Source: JBDTSW01 sp963797835 (GTDB lineage Bacteria > Actinomycetota > Thermoleophilia > Solirubrobacterales > 70-9). Taken from it: 64,000 bases of DNA. Both the position numbers and the translations under genes were made by a program. Below, one piece after another: positions 31,775 to 39,968 of this stretch; the stretch's first letter is position 1, and each line of letters begins with the position of its first letter. The notes under the pieces were generated by a model. That model saw only the letters and a list, made by a program, of their open reading frames with translations. It was not told where the DNA came from and made no database searches. Location: positions 186,001 through 250,000 of the forward strand of contig CAWCRN010000027.1 in NCBI GenBank assembly GCA_963797835.1. Direction: 5' to 3'.

Positions 31775-32609
31775 CGTCGAGCGCGCGGACGAACTCGGGC
31801 GACAGCTCGCCCGCGTAGACGGGAGCTGCCGCGCCGGTCAGGGTCACGTCGAGGTCTGCCGTGACCTCCACGGTCAGCTCGCCTCCGTCGAGCTTCACGA
31901 TGAGGGGGCTCGTCGCGCCCCGCAGGAAGGCGGCGACGGCGGCGCCGCTCGCCCCGGTGCCGGACGACAGCGTCTCCCCCACCCCGCGCTCGAAGATGCG
32001 GGCCCGCACGGTGGATCCGTCGGCACTCCAGAACGAGACGTTGGTGCGGTTGGGGAAGAGCTCCGTGTTGCCCTCGATCGCGGGGCCGATCACGCCCAGG
32101 TCGAGGTCCTCGAGCCCCTCCGCAACCGCGATCGTGCACTGGGGGTTCCCCACGTTCACGTGCTGGAAATCCCACTCCCGCCCGCCTGACTCGACCGTCC
32201 CCGTGCCCTCGGCAGACCCATCCGGGTAGTCCTCGGACGTCACCGAGGCGCGCCCGATGGCCATCGCGGCCGTGCCTGGGCCGGTGACCGTGGGGATCAC
32301 CTCCCCCGCCTTGGTGCTGATCTTGAAGGTGTCCTCATCGGTCCACCCGTGCGAGCGGAGGTACAGCACCGCCTCCCGGGCGCCGTTCCCGGACAGCTCG
32401 GCCTCCGAGCCGTCGGGGTTGAAGATCCGAAGCTCGGCCACGTGCTCCGGGTCGCTCGCGGGCTCCAGCTGCAGGATCCCATCGGACCCCACGCCCACAT
32501 GCGGCTCGCAGATCCGCCGGATCCGCGCCGGCGTCAGCTCCCAAGGCAGTTCCTCGCGCTCGACGATCATGTAGTCGTTGCCCAGGGCCTGCCACTTCTC
32601 GAAGCGCAT
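31767..32609 (-). CDS. dapF: Diaminopimelate epimerase-like protein with both catalytic Cys replaced by Ser
   Basis: A protein of 280 residues with the full DapF layout: FEKWQALGNDYMIVE, HVGVGSDGILQLEP, FNPDGSEAELSGNGAREAV, NVGNPQCTIAVAEGL, FPNRTNVSFWSADG and ARIFERGVGETLSSGTGASG. Canonical DapF uses two Cys (Cys73 and Cys217 in H. influenzae) as the bases that invert the alpha carbon. Here the equivalent positions are Ser73 (codon TCC) and Ser216 (codon TCC). All surrounding binding residues look intact. Either Ser serves in this lineage, or the protein no longer epimerises LL- to meso-diaminopimelate. The start has GATACT 7 nt upstream. It overlaps the downstream SnoaL-like gene. Confidence 0.9.
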   Translation of the reverse strand: MRFEKWQALGNDYMIVEREELPWELTPARIRRICEPHVGVGSDGILQLEPASDPEHVAELRIFNPDGSEAELSGNGAREAVLYLRSHGWTDEDTFKISTKAGEVIPTVTGPGTAAMAIGRASVTSEDYPDGSAEGTGTVESGGREWDFQHVNVGNPQCTIAVAEGLEDLDLGVIGPAIEGNTELFPNRTNVSFWSADGSTVRARIFERGVGETLSSGTGASGAAVAAFLRGATSPLIVKLDGGELTVEVTADLDVTLTGAAAPVYAGELSPEFVRALDDA

Positions 32610-32616
32610 CGGCGCG

Positions 32617-32622
32617 AGTATC
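32617..32622 (-). promoter_or_regulatory. Candidate -10 (GATACT), leaderless dapF
   Basis: On the minus strand GATACT ends 7 nt before the dapF ATG at 32609, inside the miaA-dapF gap and miaA 3' end. Confidence 0.4.
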
Positions 32623-33514
32623 TCAGCGGTCGGCGATCGCGGCGATCTCGGCGGCCACGACCCCGTCGGAGCGCCCGGTGCGATCGACGACCTCCACGCC
32701 GGGCATCTTGCGCATCCAGGCGAGCTGGCGGCGGGCGAACCCGCGCTGGGCGGACTTCATTCCCTCGACGTCGCCGGTCAGCAGCTCCTCGAAGCCGATC
32801 GCAGCCCGGGCGGTACGCGAGGCGTCCGCGGAGTCGGCCCGGCGCACCTCCTCGGCCGCGCCCGCGGCGACCATCTCCTCCACGCGCGCGTCGATGGCCT
32901 CGGCGAGGCGGTCGCGGTCGATCGTGAGGCCGACGAGCGCGGTCCGATGGCGCAGGCCCTCCTCGCTCCACAGGCCGGCCCCCGAGGTGTGCGGGTAGAT
33001 GCCGAGGCGCTGGAGCTCGGTGAGGCGCACGATCCGCTTGCGGTCGTTCGGGTGGACGCCGGCGGCGAGCGCCTCGTCCAGCTCATCGTGGAGGGCCTCG
33101 GCACCGCGCGCCTCCAGGTCGGCCTCGACCTGGGCGCGAACGTCCGAGGGCACGGGCGGGCGCAGCTCGAGCTCGGCCAGCGCGGCCCGCAGATAGAGCC
33201 CCGTGCCCCCGACCACGATGGGCCGTCTACTCGCGGCCAGCGAGCGAGTCGATCTCGCGATGGGCGAGCTCGGCGTAGCGGCCGGCGCTGAACTCCTCGC
33301 TGACCGGCACGAACGACAGCATGCGGTGCTCGAGGCGCTCGCGCTCGGCGGCCGACGCGGCGCCGCTCAGCACCTCGAGGCCCCGATAGACCTGAATCGA
33401 GTCGCAGTTGACCGCGACCGGGTCCTCCCCGCGACCGCGCAGGACGTCGGCGAGCTCCAGCGCGACGCCGGTCTTGCCGACGGCGGTCGGGCCGAAGATC
33501 GCGATGACGTCCAC
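32623..33514 (-). CDS. miaA: tRNA dimethylallyltransferase MiaA (one frameshift)
   Basis: MiaA adds a dimethylallyl group to A37 of tRNAs reading UNN codons. The first frame (33514 to about 33230) has the P-loop VIAIFGPTAVGKTGVALELA, NCDSIQVYRGLEVLSGA and FSAGRYAELAHREIDSLAG. The second (from about 33222) continues RRPIVVGGTGLYLRAALAEL, HPNDRKRIVRLTELQ, AAIGFEELLTGDVEGM and FARRQLAWMRKM. Removing one base of CGCGAGTAG near 33227-33232 fuses them perfectly. The order miaB-miaA-dapF is conserved in actinobacteria. The gene is probably intact in the organism. Confidence 0.9.
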
Positions 33515-33527
33515 GGGCGCCGGGGGC

Positions 33528-34853
33528 CTAGGCGACGCGGCTCAGCAGCCGCTCCTGGCCACTCAGCGTGGTCGAGGTCGCGGCGGCGATCTCGACGCCC
33601 ACGAACTCGCCCGGCTCCGCGGTGCCGTCGAAGTTGACGGTCTTGTTGTGGCGGGTGCGGCCGCGGAGGCGGGCGGGGTCGGTGCGGCTCGGGCCCTCGA
33701 CCAGCACGTCCATCGTCCGGCCGACGAACCGCTGGGCGCGCTCGCGGGCGTGGTGCTGGACCAGCTCGACCAGCCGCCCCATGCGCTCGCGCTTGACGGC
33801 GTGCGGGACCTGATCGGAAAGGTCGGCTGCCGGGGTCCCGCGGCGCGGGGAGAAGATGAACGTGAAGGCGCTGTCGTAGCCGACCTCGTCCACGACCTCG
33901 AGGGTTGCGGCGAAGTCCTCCTCGGTCTCCCCCGGGAAGCCGACGATGATGTCGGTGGTGAGCGCGCAGTCGGGCACGTGCTCGCGGATCAGGGCCACCC
34001 GGTCGAGGTAACGCTCGCGGTTGTACGTGCGGCGCATTCGCTTGAGCACCGCGCTCGAGCCCGACTGCAGCGGCAGGTGGATGTGCTCGCACAGCGAGGG
34101 CAGCTCGGCATGCGCGCGGATCACGTCCTCGCGCATGTCCTTCGGGTGCGGGCTCGTGTAGCGAACCCGCTCGACCCCACCCACCGCGTCGATGCGGGCG
34201 AGCAGCTCCGAGAAGCGGATCCGATCCTCAACGGGCAGGTCGCGCCCGTAGGAGTTCACGTTCTGGCCCAGCAGGGTCACCTCCACGACGCCGTCGGCGG
34301 CGAGGCGCTCGACCTCCGCGACCAGCTCGCCGGGCGCTCGGCTTTGCTCGCGACCCCTGGTCGAGGGGACGATGCAGTAGGAGCAGACGCAGTTGCAGCC
34401 CTGGGAGATCTGCAGCCAGCCCTGGAACTCGCGGGCGCGCTTCTCCGGCAGGTGGCCCGAGAAGCTCTCGAACTCGAAGTAGCCCTGGGCGGTGAGCGAG
34501 TCGGTGGTGAGGAACTCGGCGAGGCGGTTGATCTGTCCCGGGCCGAACGCGACGTCGACGAACGGGAACTGCTCGAACACCTCGTCCTTCACCGACTGGG
34601 CCCAGCAGCCGCCGACCCCCACTACCCGCTCGGGGTCCTCGGACTTGAGGCGCTTGGCCTCGCCGAGGTGCGCGATGAAGCGGCTGTCGGCCGTCTCACG
34701 GATCGAGCACGTGTTGAACAGGATCAGGTCGGCGTCGGTGCGCTCGGCGCACTCGCTGTAGCCGAGCGAGGTGAGCATGCCCTTCATCCGCTCGGAATCG
34801 TGCTCGTTCATCTGGCACCCGAAGGTGGTGACGTGGAAGCGCTTGCCGCTCAC
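33528..34853 (-). CDS. miaB: tRNA-2-methylthio-N6-dimethylallyladenosine synthase MiaB
   Basis: A protein of 441 residues, radical-SAM methylthiotransferase acting on the product of MiaA (A37 of tRNA). The N-terminal UPF0004 domain has Cys in FHVTTFGCQMNEHDSERM, FNTCSIRETAD and VGVGGCWAQ. The radical-SAM triad is SQGCNCVCSYCIVPSTRGRE (CxxxCxxC). A TRAM domain with GRTRHNKTVNFDG ends the protein. The GTG at 34853 (SGKRFHVTTFGC) matches homologues; TAGAAT lies 8 nt upstream. Upstream in-frame starts are out of family. miaA follows after 13 nt. Confidence 0.95.
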   Translation of the reverse strand: MSGKRFHVTTFGCQMNEHDSERMKGMLTSLGYSECAERTDADLILFNTCSIRETADSRFIAHLGEAKRLKSEDPERVVGVGGCWAQSVKDEVFEQFPFVDVAFGPGQINRLAEFLTTDSLTAQGYFEFESFSGHLPEKRAREFQGWLQISQGCNCVCSYCIVPSTRGREQSRAPGELVAEVERLAADGVVEVTLLGQNVNSYGRDLPVEDRIRFSELLARIDAVGGVERVRYTSPHPKDMREDVIRAHAELPSLCEHIHLPLQSGSSAVLKRMRRTYNRERYLDRVALIREHVPDCALTTDIIVGFPGETEEDFAATLEVVDEVGYDSAFTFIFSPRRGTPAADLSDQVPHAVKRERMGRLVELVQHHARERAQRFVGRTMDVLVEGPSRTDPARLRGRTRHNKTVNFDGTAEPGEFVGVEIAAATSTTLSGQERLLSRVA

Positions 34854-34861
34854 GGTTCGGG

Positions 34862-34867
34862 ATTCTA
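34862..34867 (-). promoter_or_regulatory. Candidate -10 (TAGAAT), leaderless miaB
   Basis: On the minus strand TAGAAT ends 8 nt before GTG 34853. Confidence 0.4.
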
Positions 34868-34896
34868 GGAGGGTCCGGCGCGGCGCTGGGAGCGCG

Positions 34897-35526
34897 CTAC
34901 TGCTCGGCGCCGACGCTCTCGGCGATGTACTGCACCAGCGCCTCGAGCTCCTCGGGGCTGAGCACGTCGCCGTAGTTGGTGGGCATGACCCCCGCCGGGA
35001 AGCCCTCCTCCAGCTCGGCCTCGGGGTCGACGATCGACTCCTCGATGAAGGCCGTGTCCGCCCCCTCGAGCGCCACGTCGAGGTCGGGGCCGGTGGTGCC
35101 CGTGGCGCCGGCGGCCTCGAGCGTGTGGCAGCCCGCACAGCCCTCCGACTCGAACAGGGCGGCGCCGTCGGCCGAGGCGGTCTCCGGCGCTCCTCCCTCC
35201 GCGGGCGCCTCCTCGCCCGGCGGCGGCGCCCCTTCGGCCTCCGCCGTCGCCTCGGCGGCGGCCGCCTCCATCTCCGCCATCGTGTCGGCCGGCGAAGGCT
35301 CCTCGCCGGCGGCGATCAGCTCGTTGCGGTGCTCCTGCTCGTCCTCGGAGCCCTGCCAGGCGAACACGGCGGTGGCTCCGATGAGGACGACGAACACGGA
35401 GATGCCGGCAAGCATCGCGCCGCGGCTGGGCGGGAAGTTCTCCATGCGGAGCCCCAGGAACGAGACGACCAGCGCGAGCGCAACGAGGGCGAGGCCCAGG
35501 ACGTAGAAGAGCGTTTCGGCATCCAT
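34897..35526 (-). CDS. Membrane-anchored mono-haem cytochrome c
   Basis: A protein of 209 residues with two N-terminal hydrophobic helices (LFYVLGLALVALALVVSFLG and AMLAGISVFVVLIGATAVFA). A long acidic/Ala-Pro-Glu linker follows, then a class I cytochrome c domain. The haem site is EGCAGCHTLE (Cys130, Cys133, His134). The likely axial Met is in PAGVMPTNYGDVLSPEELEA. It would carry electrons on the outer face of the membrane. Maturation would need CcdA, encoded at 10528. The setting between miaB and rny is unusual, since no oxidase or reductase gene is near. Confidence 0.88.
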   Translation of the reverse strand: MDAETLFYVLGLALVALALVVSFLGLRMENFPPSRGAMLAGISVFVVLIGATAVFAWQGSEDEQEHRNELIAAGEEPSPADTMAEMEAAAAEATAEAEGAPPPGEEAPAEGGAPETASADGAALFESEGCAGCHTLEAAGATGTTGPDLDVALEGADTAFIEESIVDPEAELEEGFPAGVMPTNYGDVLSPEELEALVQYIAESVGAEQ

Positions 35527-35549
35527 CTGCGGGCGCGATCCTATCGTCG

Positions 35550-36968
35550 CTAGCTGGCGTACGAGGTCGCGCGCGACTCCCGCACGACGGTGATCTTGAT
35601 CCGGCCGGGGTAGTCCATCTCCTTCTCGATCTCGGCAGCGATCTCGTGCGAGATCAGGGCCGCGGCCTCGTCGTCGACCTCTCCCGGGTCGACCACCACC
35701 CGGACCTCCCGACCGGCGCGCATCGCGAAGACGCGCTCGACGCCGTGGTGGCGCTGGGCGATCTCCTCCAGGTCGCGGAGGCGCGCCACGTACTCCTCCA
35801 GCGAGTCGCCCCGGGCCCCCGGCCGGGCGCCGGAGAGCGCGTCCGCCGCCTGGACGATCACCGCCTCGACCGTTCTCGGCTCGACCTCGTTGTGGTGGGC
35901 CTCCATCGCGTGCGCGACCGCCTCGTCCTCGCCGTGGCGGCGGGCGATCTTCCCCCCCACGAGCGCGTGCGGCCCCTCGACCTCGTGGCTGACCGCCTTG
36001 CCGATGTCGTGCAGCAGAGACGCGCGGCGGGCGGTGTCGACCGACACGCCCAGCTCGCCGGCCATCATCGCGCCCAGGTTGGCGCACTCGATCAGATGGT
36101 CGAGCACGTTCTGGCCGTAGCTGGTCCGGTAGCGAAGCCGGCCGAGGAGCTTCACGAGCTCCGCGTCCAGCCCGAGGACGTGGGCCTCGAGCGCAGCCCG
36201 CTCGCCCTCCTCGACGATCGCCACGTCGATCTCCGCCCCGGCGGCCTCGAACGTCTCCTCGATCTGGGCTGGGTGGATGCGCCCGTCGGCGATCAGCCGC
36301 TCGAGCGTGATCCGTGCGATCTCGCGCCGCACGCCGTCGAAGCTGGACAGCATCACCGCCGAGGGCGTCTCGTCGATGATCACGTCCACGCCGGTTAGCG
36401 CCTCGAAGGCGCGGATGTTGCGGCCCTCGCGGCCGATGATCCGCCCCTTCATCTCGTCGCTCGGCAGCTCGACGAGCCTGGTCGTCGACTCGGTGGCGTG
36501 GCTGGCGGCGAGGCGCTGCATCGCGGTCGAGAGGATGCTGCGCGCGCGGCGCTCTGCCTCGCGCTTCGTCTCCTCCTCGATCTCGCGCAGGCGCAGACCC
36601 GCCTGGTGTCGCGCCTCCCGCTCGACCTCGGCGATCAGGAGCTGCTTGGCCTGGCCGGAGCTCAGGCCCGAGATCCGCTCCAGCTCCCTGCGCTGCACCC
36701 GCTTCGCGCGCTTGATCTCGTCGGTCTCGTGCGCCAGGTTGCGCTCGCGGTCCTCGAGCGCCTGGGCGCGGCGCTCGAGGTCGGCCCGCTGAACCTCGAG
36801 CGACTCGGCGTTTCGAAGCGCCCGCTCCTCCATTCGGGCGATCTCCTCGCGACGGGCGCGAAGCTCGTCCGTCGCCGCGGCCGGAGTGGCCTCGGTCGGA
36901 GGCTTGGCCGGACGCTCCCCGTCGTCGTCACTGCGCCGCCAGGGCAACCAGAGCGCGCGTGTAGCCAT
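35550..36968 (-). CDS. rny: Ribonuclease Y, lacking the usual N-terminal membrane helix
   Basis: A protein of 472 residues. Coiled coil (ELRARREEIARMEERALRNA through about residue 150), KH domain with GRIIGREGRNIRAFEALTGV, then an HD phosphohydrolase domain with SLLHDIGKAVSHEVEGPHAL. RNase Y is an endoribonuclease that initiates mRNA decay. Typical members begin with a transmembrane helix; this one starts MATRALWLPWRRSDDDGERP with no hydrophobic segment. The start is secure: GGAAGG sits just upstream of the ATG, and no in-frame alternative was noticed upstream. The protein may therefore be cytoplasmic or attach through the Trp/Arg-rich tip. Confidence 0.93.
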   Translation of the reverse strand: MATRALWLPWRRSDDDGERPAKPPTEATPAAATDELRARREEIARMEERALRNAESLEVQRADLERRAQALEDRERNLAHETDEIKRAKRVQRRELERISGLSSGQAKQLLIAEVEREARHQAGLRLREIEEETKREAERRARSILSTAMQRLAASHATESTTRLVELPSDEMKGRIIGREGRNIRAFEALTGVDVIIDETPSAVMLSSFDGVRREIARITLERLIADGRIHPAQIEETFEAAGAEIDVAIVEEGERAALEAHVLGLDAELVKLLGRLRYRTSYGQNVLDHLIECANLGAMMAGELGVSVDTARRASLLHDIGKAVSHEVEGPHALVGGKIARRHGEDEAVAHAMEAHHNEVEPRTVEAVIVQAADALSGARPGARGDSLEEYVARLRDLEEIAQRHHGVERVFAMRAGREVRVVVDPGEVDDEAAALISHEIAAEIEKEMDYPGRIKITVVRESRATSYAS

Positions 36969-37367
36969 CCCTTCCTTCCCGCCGGCCTCGGCGGCCGGTC
37001 TCGTGGCTTCTTCGGTTAAGCGCCGTGCTTGGCGCCTGCGGCCCGTGGTCGCCCGAGAAACGCGAGGTACCGGAATGTCGCCAAACCCGCCCGGGCGTCC
37101 GCGCGCCCAGCCGGAGGGGTTGTGCTCGCCGACGGCGGGGCTCCTAGGCCCGCCACCTCCGTGTCTCGACGAGGCGGTCGTGGCTCTGGTGATCGAAGTC
37201 GGTTCTCATTGGCTGGCTGACAGCCGGTTAGTCACGTTTTCCGGCGGCGCATCGGCCGCCTCAGCATCGTAGTCGCCGAATGGCGGATCTGGCAAGGGGC
37301 CGATCCCCGCTCTGCAGCCGCCATGGCCGCAGCCCGCCGGGTGAAGACCGGCGTCTGGCTCGCCCGC
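36969..37367. other. 399-nt gap between rny and recX
   Basis: I see no convincing gene, tRNA or SOS box here. It holds the rny Shine-Dalgarno at its left end, a weak AGGCGCC/GGCGCTT stem near 37018-37037 and a locally AT-richer patch at 37200-37245 that may contain the rny promoter. No confident -35/-10 pair was found. Confidence 0.5.
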
Positions 37368-37845
37368 CTATGCCGCCTCGCGCCCCGACCGCCGGATCGC
37401 CTCGTACGCAAGCTCGAGGTCGTAGCCGCGCCTGGTCAGGAAGGCGAGCGCCCGCGCGCGCTCGGCGTCCGTGGTCGGCGGCGGCGCCGCGGCGAGCCAA
37501 GAGGCCCTCGGCACGGGCCAGCTGCTCGGCGTATCCGTCCGCTCCGAGCGCCGAGTCGATCAACTCCCTCGCGATCCCCCGACCCGCCAGCGCCTCGCGG
37601 ATCCGCTCCGGGCCCCAGCCGCGCAGGTCGCGCTTGTCCTCGGCAAACCGGGTGGCGAACCGGCGGTCGTCGAGCTCGCCGACCTCCGTCAGCCGGGCGA
37701 TCGCGGTGCCGACGTCCGCTTGGGCGAACCCGCGCGCGGCCAGCCACTCCGCGAGCTCGGCGGTGCCGCGCTCCCTGCGCCGCAGCGCCGCCAGCCCGCG
37801 CTCGAACGCCTCGGTGGCCCGATCGCGCTCGCCCGCGCCCGCCAC
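37368..37845 (-). CDS. recX: RecX regulatory protein (one frameshift)
   Basis: RecX modulates RecA filaments by binding along the groove. The first frame from GTG 37845 gives AFERGLAALRRRERGTAELA, EVGELDDRRFATRFAEDKRD and GPERIREALAGRGIARELID. A second frame after about 37480 gives ERARALAFLTRRGYDLELAY and ends EAIRRSGREAA at 37368. Removing one base of GCCGACCAC restores about 158 residues, the usual RecX size. It follows recA after 14 nt, as in other actinobacteria. If read as given, the protein would run into an unrelated Arg-rich tail. Confidence 0.85.
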
Positions 37846-37859
37846 GGCTCCCGGCCGCG

Positions 37860-39058
37860 CTAGGCGGCCTTCTTCTCCGCCTCGGCGACGGCCTCCGCCG
37901 CCGTGTCCTTGGCCTCGGCGGCACCACCGGCGGCCGCCGCGGCCTCGTCGCCGCCTCGGCCGCCCGTGCGGCCTCCTCCGCGCCCACGAAAGGCACCGGC
38001 GACGGTCCCTCCGGGCGCTCGATCTCGAGCAGGTCGAACAGCTTGCCCTCGATCTCGGCGAACAGCTCCGGGTTCTCGGTCAGGTACTGCTTGGTGTTGT
38101 TGCGCCCCTGGCCGAGCCGCAGCTCGCCGTAGGAGAAGAACGAGCCCGACTTCGACACCAGGTCATGCTCCAGCGCCAGGTCGAGCAGGCCGCCGGACTT
38201 CGACACCCCGACCCCGTACTCGATGTCGAACTCGGCCTGGCGGAACGGCGCCGCGACCTTGTTCTTGACGACCTTCACGCGCACCCGGTTGCCGACGGCC
38301 TCGGTGCCCTCCTTCAGGGTCTCGATCCTGCGGATGTCGAGCCGCTGCGAGGAATAGAACTTGAGCGCGCGACCGCCGGGCTGGGTCTCCGGCGACCCGA
38401 ACATCACGCCGATCTTCTCCCGGATCTGATTCGTGAAGAGGCACACGGTCTTCGCCCGGTTCAGGTTGCCGGCGAGCTTGCGGAGGGCCTGCGACATCAG
38501 CCGCGCCTGGAGGCCGACGGTCTGCTCGCCCATCTGACCCTCGAGCTCGACCCGCGGCGTCAGCGCCGCGACCGAGTCGACCGCGACGACGTCGACGGCG
38601 CCCGAGCGCACCAGCACGTCCACGATCTCGAGCGCCTGCTCGCCGTAGTCGGGCTGGGAGACCAGGAGCTCGTCGGTGTCGACGCCGATCCGCTTGGCGT
38701 AGATCGGGTCGATCGCGTGCTCGGCGTCGACGAATGCGCAGACGCCGCCGCGGGCCTGGGCCTCGGCGATGATGTGGTAGACGAGCGTCGTCTTCCCCGA
38801 GGACTCGGGGCCGAAGATCTCGACGATCCGCCCGCGCGGGACGCCGCCGACGCCTAGCGCGATGTCGAGCGGCAGGGCGCCCGTGGGGATCGCGTCGATC
38901 GGCATCGCCGCCTTGTCGCCGAGCCGCATCACCGAGCCGGCGCCGAAGTCCTTGTCGATCTGGCTCAGGGCGGCTGTGAGCGCCGCGTCCTTGGCCTTCG
39001 CATCCTTCGCGGCCTGAGCGTCGGCCGCCTTCAAGTTCGTCTTCTTGGCTTCTGCCAT
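37860..39058 (-). CDS. recA: Recombinase RecA (frameshift in C-terminal tail)
   Basis: RecA forms ATP-dependent filaments on single-stranded DNA for recombination and SOS control. Seen: IVEIFGPESSGKTTLVYHII (Walker A), VVAVDSVAALTPRVELEGQM, VCLFTNQIREKIGVMFGSPE (L2 region) and RIETLKEGTEAVGNRVRVKV. The core is complete. Near 37950-37956 the frame shifts. The alternative frame gives the expected acidic Ala/Glu-rich tail ending AEAVAEAEKKAA with a TAG at 37860. Read straight through, the tail would instead be a long Arg-rich extension overlapping recX. ATG 39058 matches homologues; ATG 39067/39070 behind GAGAGG are alternatives. No LexA box was recognised upstream. Confidence 0.95.
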
Positions 39059-39066
39059 TTCCTTCA

Positions 39067-39702
39067 TCACCTCTCTCGCCCGCTCGTGGCAGGCGGCAGT
39101 TGGAGGGCCGCGAGACGCTCGTAGCGAGCGCCGGACGACCGCAGATGCGAACGGTAAAGAGCGGCTCGGACGGCGCCAAAGGGCTGCAACAGGTCGTCCG
39201 GCAGCGGTCCCGGGGGCCGCTCCACCACCCGCGGCTTGCCCCGCCGCCGACGCCCCGAGGAGCCCTTCGGCAGGCGCTCCGATCGCACCCGCGCCACCGT
39301 CACGTGCGACCAGAACGGGCGTTTCTCCGGCTTGTAGAGGCGCTCCGCGACAAGCCTCTGCTCCAGCTCGGCCTGGAACTCGGTGGCCTCCTCACTGGGC
39401 GCGTCGAGCGCGAACAGGCCCGGGCGGCGGCCCTTCACCCCGACCGGCTCGGGCTCGAGGCGCAGCTCGACCGGACGCGGCTCCAGGCCCGCCAGCACCG
39501 AGGCGATCGCGTCGATCGCCTTCTCAGGCCGATAGCCGAGGAAGCAGAGCGTCACGTGCAACGACGGCTCGTCCACCGGCCTCAGCGCCGGATCGGCGCA
39601 CTCGCGCGCCTGCCACGCGGCGAGCCCCACCCGCACCTCGTCGGGCAGGTCGAGCGCCGTGAACAGCCGCGCACGCGGGCTCTTGAGCCTCTCCTTCGCC
39701 AC
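39067..39702 (-). CDS. thpR: RNA 2',3'-cyclic phosphodiesterase ThpR
   Basis: About 211 residues from GTG 39702. 2H phosphoesterase fold with the two signature motifs SLHVTLCFLGYR (HxTL, residues about 49-52) and WSHVTVARVRSERLP (HxTV). N-terminal RARLFTALDLPDEVRVGLA is typical. It hydrolyses 2',3'-cyclic phosphates at RNA ends; some members ligate tRNA halves in vitro. An unusual feature is a basic Gly/Arg stretch (KGSSGRRRRGKPRVVERPPG) after the second motif. Its stop overlaps the earliest recA start, so thpR-recA-recX are probably one transcript. Confidence 0.9.
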   Translation of the reverse strand: MAKERLKSPRARLFTALDLPDEVRVGLAAWQARECADPALRPVDEPSLHVTLCFLGYRPEKAIDAIASVLAGLEPRPVELRLEPEPVGVKGRRPGLFALDAPSEEATEFQAELEQRLVAERLYKPEKRPFWSHVTVARVRSERLPKGSSGRRRRGKPRVVERPPGPLPDDLLQPFGAVRAALYRSHLRSSGARYERLAALQLPPATSGRER

Positions 39703-39843
39703 CGTGGCCCACGCTAGGGAGCCAACCGGCGCCAAACAAGGCCCGAATGCGCCGATTCCGTCACAAGCGACTGCCGGAGGTATGCCTCGGGGCGAGCGGG
39801 TCGTCGAGATCGGCGCGCCTGGCGCTCTCGGCGGCGCGAAAAC

Positions 39844-39894
39844 CGAGCGTTGTCGGAAAAATCCCACGAGGTGGGACAAACCCGACAACGCTCG
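39844..39894. repeat. Nested inverted repeat in the thpR-LLM gap
   Basis: Outer arms of 13 bp (CGAGCGTTGTCGG at 39844-39856 and complement at 39882-39894) enclose an inner 6-bp stem (TCCCAC at 39862-39867, GTGGGA at 39871-39876). The A-rich internal loops are asymmetric. It could be a terminator for the LLM gene or a mobile palindromic element. A second, imperfect palindrome follows at about 39893-39928. Confidence 0.55.
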
Positions 39895-39968
39895 CCGTGT
39901 GCGACTCCGCGGAGCCGTTGCGCACGGCACCTCTTCAAGCGGTTCCACGTGGCCGAGGCTCAGAGCGG

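Noticed and set aside
37436..37860. A novel Arg-rich C-terminal extension of RecA overlapping recX
   Set aside because: The alternative frame gives the standard acidic RecA tail and a stop 14 nt before recX; the extension is a frameshift product.
39059..39968. LexA/SOS box upstream of recA or thpR
   Set aside because: No GAAC-N4-GTTC-type palindrome was found near either start; the inverted repeat at 39844 does not match.
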